Assembly: GCA_934574095.1 (NCBI GenBank)
Contig: CAKTMW010000020.1
Coordinates: 1 to 32,449, forward strand
Direction: 5' to 3'
DNA length: 32,449 nucleotides
Source: an uncultured Oscillospiraceae bacterium
GTDB lineage: Bacteria > Bacillota > Clostridia > Oscillospirales > Oscillospiraceae
Shown here: positions 29,560 to 32,449 of the stretch, piece after piece
How the letters are laid out: every line of letters starts with the position of its first letter
Position numbering within the stretch: position 1 is the first letter of the stretch
The notes under the pieces: generated by a model
What the model was told of the DNA's origin: nothing
The model's input: only the letters and a program-made list of their open reading frames with translations
Database searches by the model: none
Translations under genes and position numbers: made by a program

Positions 29560-30903
29560 ATGACTTTAGTGACCAACGGCAGACTCATTACCCGCGACAG
29601 CGAGGGCAAGGGCTATTATGAGCACGGTGCGGTGGCCTATGAGGGCACCAACATCGTGGAGGTAGGCGAGGAGGCCGCCCTGCGGGCCAAGTATCCCGAG
29701 GCGGAGATCATCGACGCCAAGGGCGGCGTCATCATGCCGGCCCTCATCAACGCCCATACCCATATTTATTCCGCACTGGCCCGCGGCCTGAGCATCGTGG
29801 GCAACAACCCCACCAACTTCTATGAGGTGCTGGACGGCACATGGTGGGCCATCGACCGCCACCTGATGATGGACGGCACCCGCGCCAGCGCCACCGCGCT
29901 GTACATGGACTCCATCAAGCAGGGCGTCACCACCGTGTTCGACCATCACGCCAGCTACGGCGAGATCCCCGGCACGCTGCACACCATCGCCGAGGAGAGC
30001 AAGCGTCTGGGCCTGCGCTCCTGCCTGTGCTATGAGGTGTCCGACCGTGACGGCGAGGAGAAGTGCCTGCAGGCCATCAAGGAGAACGCCGACTTCATCA
30101 CCGAGTGCGAGCAGCGGAAGGATCCCATGCTGGCGGCCATGTTCGGCGGCCATGCTCTGTTCACCATCTCCGACAAGACCTTTGACCGCATGGTGGAGGC
30201 CAACAATGGCCGCACCGGCTATCACATCCATGTGTCCGAGGGCATGAACGATGTGTACGACTCTCTCCAGAACTACGGCCGCCGTCCCGTGCAGCGTTTG
30301 CAGGATCACGGCATTCTGGGCGAAAAGACCATTCTGGGCCACTGCATCCACGTGAACACCGCCGAGATGGAGATCATCAAGGAGACCGGCACCATGGTGG
30401 TCAACAATCCGGAATCCAACATGGGCAACGCCATCGGCATCTGCCCGGTGCTCCAGCTGTACAAGCGGGGCATCCTGCTGGGCATGGGCACCGACGCCTA
30501 TACCAACGACATGCTGGAGTCCATTAAGGTGGCCCTGTGCTCCCAGCGCAGCCAGAACTGCCTGCCCAACGTGGGCTGGTGCGAGGTCACGGATATGCTG
30601 TTCAAGAACAACGCCAAGATCGGCGAGAAGTACTTCCCCCAGCATCTGGGCGTGTTGAAGGCCGGCGCGGCGGCGGACATCATTGTCATGGACTACAAGC
30701 CCTTCACCCCCTTCTCCGACGAGAATATCGACGGCCATATGCTCTTCGGCATGACCGGCCGCCAGTGCCAGACCACCATCGCCGCCGGTAAGCTGCTGAT
30801 GCAGGACCGCGTCCTGGTGGGCATCGACGAGGAAGCTGAGAACGCTCATATCCTGGAAGCCGCCAAGAAGCTGTGGGGCGATCTGAACCACCGTACGTAT
30901 TAA
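29560..30903 (+). CDS. ssnA: SsnA-like amidohydrolase
   Basis: A 447-residue amidohydrolase of the cytosine/guanine deaminase superfamily. The first metal site is INAHTHIYSALARGL (H66, H68), followed by FDHHASYGEIP, the metal histidine in YHIHVSEGMND, LGHCIHVNTAEM and the catalytic aspartate in MGTDAYTNDM. In E. coli ssnA lies with ygfK in a purine/selenium-linked cluster, and ygfK follows here as well. Studies of anaerobic purine breakdown in gut bacteria link this cluster to reductive opening of the purine ring; the exact step of SsnA is recalled with moderate certainty. The ATG follows CAGGAGGAAACGACC. Expression appears to be controlled by the leader terminator. Confidence 0.88.
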   Translation: MTLVTNGRLITRDSEGKGYYEHGAVAYEGTNIVEVGEEAALRAKYPEAEIIDAKGGVIMPALINAHTHIYSALARGLSIVGNNPTNFYEVLDGTWWAIDRHLMMDGTRASATALYMDSIKQGVTTVFDHHASYGEIPGTLHTIAEESKRLGLRSCLCYEVSDRDGEEKCLQAIKENADFITECEQRKDPMLAAMFGGHALFTISDKTFDRMVEANNGRTGYHIHVSEGMNDVYDSLQNYGRRPVQRLQDHGILGEKTILGHCIHVNTAEMEIIKETGTMVVNNPESNMGNAIGICPVLQLYKRGILLGMGTDAYTNDMLESIKVALCSQRSQNCLPNVGWCEVTDMLFKNNAKIGEKYFPQHLGVLKAGAAADIIVMDYKPFTPFSDENIDGHMLFGMTGRQCQTTIAAGKLLMQDRVLVGIDEEAENAHILEAAKKLWGDLNHRTY

Positions 30904-30907
30904 AAAC

Positions 30908-31208
30908 GTGGAAGTATTGCCGCAGCGGAGCCACCCGCGGTTAAAAGGCTTCGATTACAGTCATGGTTGGTTTTTTGTGACCATATGCACCGCCGGAAAA
31001 GAATGGATTCTTGGGCGTGTTTGCGTAGGGCGGGGTGACGGTCATTCGCTCTTTCAAAACGATGGTCACCAAAGTAATTGGCCACTCCATATGGCAAGCA
31101 TCCTTTTACGACCACATGATCCGCACTGAGGCGGACTATCTCCGTATCTGGCAATACATTGACGAAAATCCCGCCCAATGGGCGGAGGACGAATACTATC
31201 AAGAATAA
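30908..31208 (+). pseudogene. Remnant of a RAYT (REP-associated tyrosine) transposase
   Basis: Two pieces in different frames. The first (from 30908) reads HPRLKGFDYSHGWFFVTICT and AGKEWILGRV, the start of Y1/IS200-like RAYT proteins. The second (about 31040-31208) reads VIRSFKTMVTKVIGHSIWQ, then SFYDHMIRTEADYLRIWQYI and DENPAQWAEDEYYQE, the C-terminal end with the conserved YIDENP segment. The middle, including the HUH metal motif, is missing. At the join lies GCGTAGGGCGGGGTGAC, a word shared with the palindrome at 3230-3258. The protein cannot be active. It lies between ssnA and ygfK without a stop to their shared direction. Confidence 0.8.
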
Positions 31209-31226
31209 CGACAAGGAGGACATCCC

Positions 31227-32449
31227 ATGTCTGAAAAAATGTATCCCATCCCGTTCAAGTCTTTGATGAACTGGGTGGTCACGGAATACGCCAACTGCGG
31301 CGAAATTTTTGGTGTGCGCAAGGCTTACCACGCCACCGGCAAATCCCTGCCCATTTTCGGCGAGCGCATTGAAACTCCCTTCGGCCCCGCCGCAGGCCCC
31401 AACAGCCAGCTGGCCCAGAACATCATCGCCGCCTATATGGCCGGCGCACGGTTCTTCGAGGTCAAGACCGTTCAGAAGATGGACGGCGCCGATCTGGCCG
31501 CCTGTGTGCCCCGTCCCTGCATTCTGGCCAATGACGAGGGCTACAACCAGGAGTGGTCCACTGAGCTGACCATTCCCCAGGCAATGGACGAGTACATCAA
31601 GGCCTGGTGCGCCCTGAAGGTGCTCAGCAAGGTGTACGGTCTGGGCGATCCCAACGGCTTCGTGTTCAACATGTCCGTGGGCTATGACCTGGAAGGCATC
31701 AAGGGCGACAAGGTCAACACCTATATCGAGGGTATGAAGGACGCCAACAAGACCGCCATCTTCGGCGAGTGCAAGGCCGTTCTGAAGGAGCTGTTCCCGG
31801 AGGAGAGCGATTACATCGACGCCATCGACCCCCGCGTCAGCCGCAGCGTCACCGTTTCCACCCTCCACGGCTGCCCTCCTGATGAGATTGAGCGCATTGC
31901 CAGCTACCTCATCACCGAGAAGCATCTGCACACCTTCGTGAAGTGCAACCCCACCATTCTAGGCTACGAGACCGCACGCCGCACGCTGGACAGCATGGGC
32001 TACGATTACATCGTGTTCGACGAGCACCACTTTAACGAGGATCTCCAGTGGGCCGACGCCGTGCCCATGTTCGAGCGTCTGCAGGCGCTGGCCGACAGCT
32101 GTGGGTTGGAGTTCGGCCTGAAGCTGTCCAACACCTTCCCCGTCGACACCACCCGCGGTGAGCTGCCCAATGACGAGATGTACATGTCCGGCCGCTCCCT
32201 GTTCCCCCTGACCATCGAGATGTGCCATCGCATTTCCCGCCAGTTCCAGGGCAAGATGCGCATCTCCTTCGCCGGCGGCGCCGAGTACTTCAACTGCGAC
32301 AAGCTGTTCGCCGCAGGTATCTGGCCCATCACCGTGGCCACCACCATCCTGAAGCCCGGTGGCTATAACCGTCTGCTCCAGATGGTGGAGAAGGTGGAGC
32401 ACATGACCTACAAGCCCTTCTGCGGCACCGATACCCAGGCCATCTGCGA
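31227..32449 (+). CDS. ygfK: YgfK-like oxidoreductase, N-terminal part, cut by the window end
   Basis: 407 codons are visible with no stop; the family is about 1000 residues, so well over half is missing. The visible part, beginning SEKMYPIPFKSLMNWVV, is a dihydroorotate-dehydrogenase-like TIM barrel: TPFGPAAGPNSQLAQNI, FFEVKTVQKMDGADLA, STLHGCPPDEIERIA, FVKCNPTILGYE and ISFAGGAEYFNC. The missing part should hold Fe-S and FAD/NAD(P)H-binding domains. E. coli YgfK is annotated as a putative selenate reductase subunit; more recent work ties the cluster to anaerobic purine degradation. The ATG follows ACAAGGAGGACATCCC. It follows ssnA on the same strand after a decayed transposase. Confidence 0.9.
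   Translation, partial: MSEKMYPIPFKSLMNWVVTEYANCGEIFGVRKAYHATGKSLPIFGERIETPFGPAAGPNSQLAQNIIAAYMAGARFFEVKTVQKMDGADLAACVPRPCILANDEGYNQEWSTELTIPQAMDEYIKAWCALKVLSKVYGLGDPNGFVFNMSVGYDLEGIKGDKVNTYIEGMKDANKTAIFGECKAVLKELFPEESDYIDAIDPRVSRSVTVSTLHGCPPDEIERIASYLITEKHLHTFVKCNPTILGYETARRTLDSMGYDYIVFDEHHFNEDLQWADAVPMFERLQALADSCGLEFGLKLSNTFPVDTTRGELPNDEMYMSGRSLFPLTIEMCHRISRQFQGKMRISFAGGAEYFNCDKLFAAGIWPITVATTILKPGGYNRLLQMVEKVEHMTYKPFCGTDTQAIC

Overview
The window looks like a chromosomal segment of a gut-type anaerobic Firmicute, most likely the Oscillospiraceae (Oscillibacter / Dysosmobacter / Lawsonibacter / Flavonifractor-like). The grounds are high-GC coding DNA with strong AGGAGG-type ribosome sites, the clostridial yceD-rpmF order, ThiT under a TPP riboswitch, an ssnA-ygfK purine module, and small GC-rich palindromic repeats scattered between genes. 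No rRNA, tRNA, CRISPR array, insertion sequence or replication origin was seen. The taxonomic call is inference from gene content.

Layout. 1-2650: serine synthesis genes serC and serA on the minus strand, separated by a repeat-filled gap. 2776-4644: a short coiled-coil protein with an in-frame 33-bp tandem repeat, then a CLC transporter with fluoride-CLC-like motifs. 4662-6412: an Fe-S pair (cysteine desulfurase, IscU/NifU scaffold). 6446-8345: a MarR regulator with two palindromic operator candidates, followed by a MATE pump. 8368-9834: an anchored protein paired with an unusual HTH protein whose C-terminal domain looks like a papain/C39-like fold lacking its cysteine. 9829-11984: an isolated phage-type lysis cassette (collagen-like tail protein, XhlA-like protein, r1t-type holin, amidase). 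12256-13076: a lipoprotein. 13116-16065: yceD-rpmF, a divergent RluA-family pseudouridine synthase, a small membrane protein and a Nudix hydrolase. 16085-20670: a polyamine ABC operon, potA-potB-potCD, where permease and binding protein are one polypeptide with a His-rich linker, followed by an FlK-like thioesterase. 20754-23063: a DUF2974-type alpha/beta hydrolase and a one-pass membrane HTH regulator. 23125-27308: nicotinate phosphoribosyltransferase, a repeat island, cardiolipin synthase and an unknown membrane protein. 27339-28265: TPP riboswitch and thiT. 28340-29293: a repeat and an SGNH hydrolase. 29361-end: an attenuator-like leader, ssnA, a decayed RAYT transposase and a truncated ygfK.

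Points most worth attention: the structured ssnA leader with its own terminator; the HTH plus cysteine-less C39-like fusion and its membrane partner; the orphan lysis cassette; the PotC-PotD fusion; and several dispersed palindromic repeat families, one with a compensatory base-pair change and one a pair of 94-nt copies 27 kb apart. A RAYT remnant, a transposase type known to mobilise such palindromes, lies in the same window.
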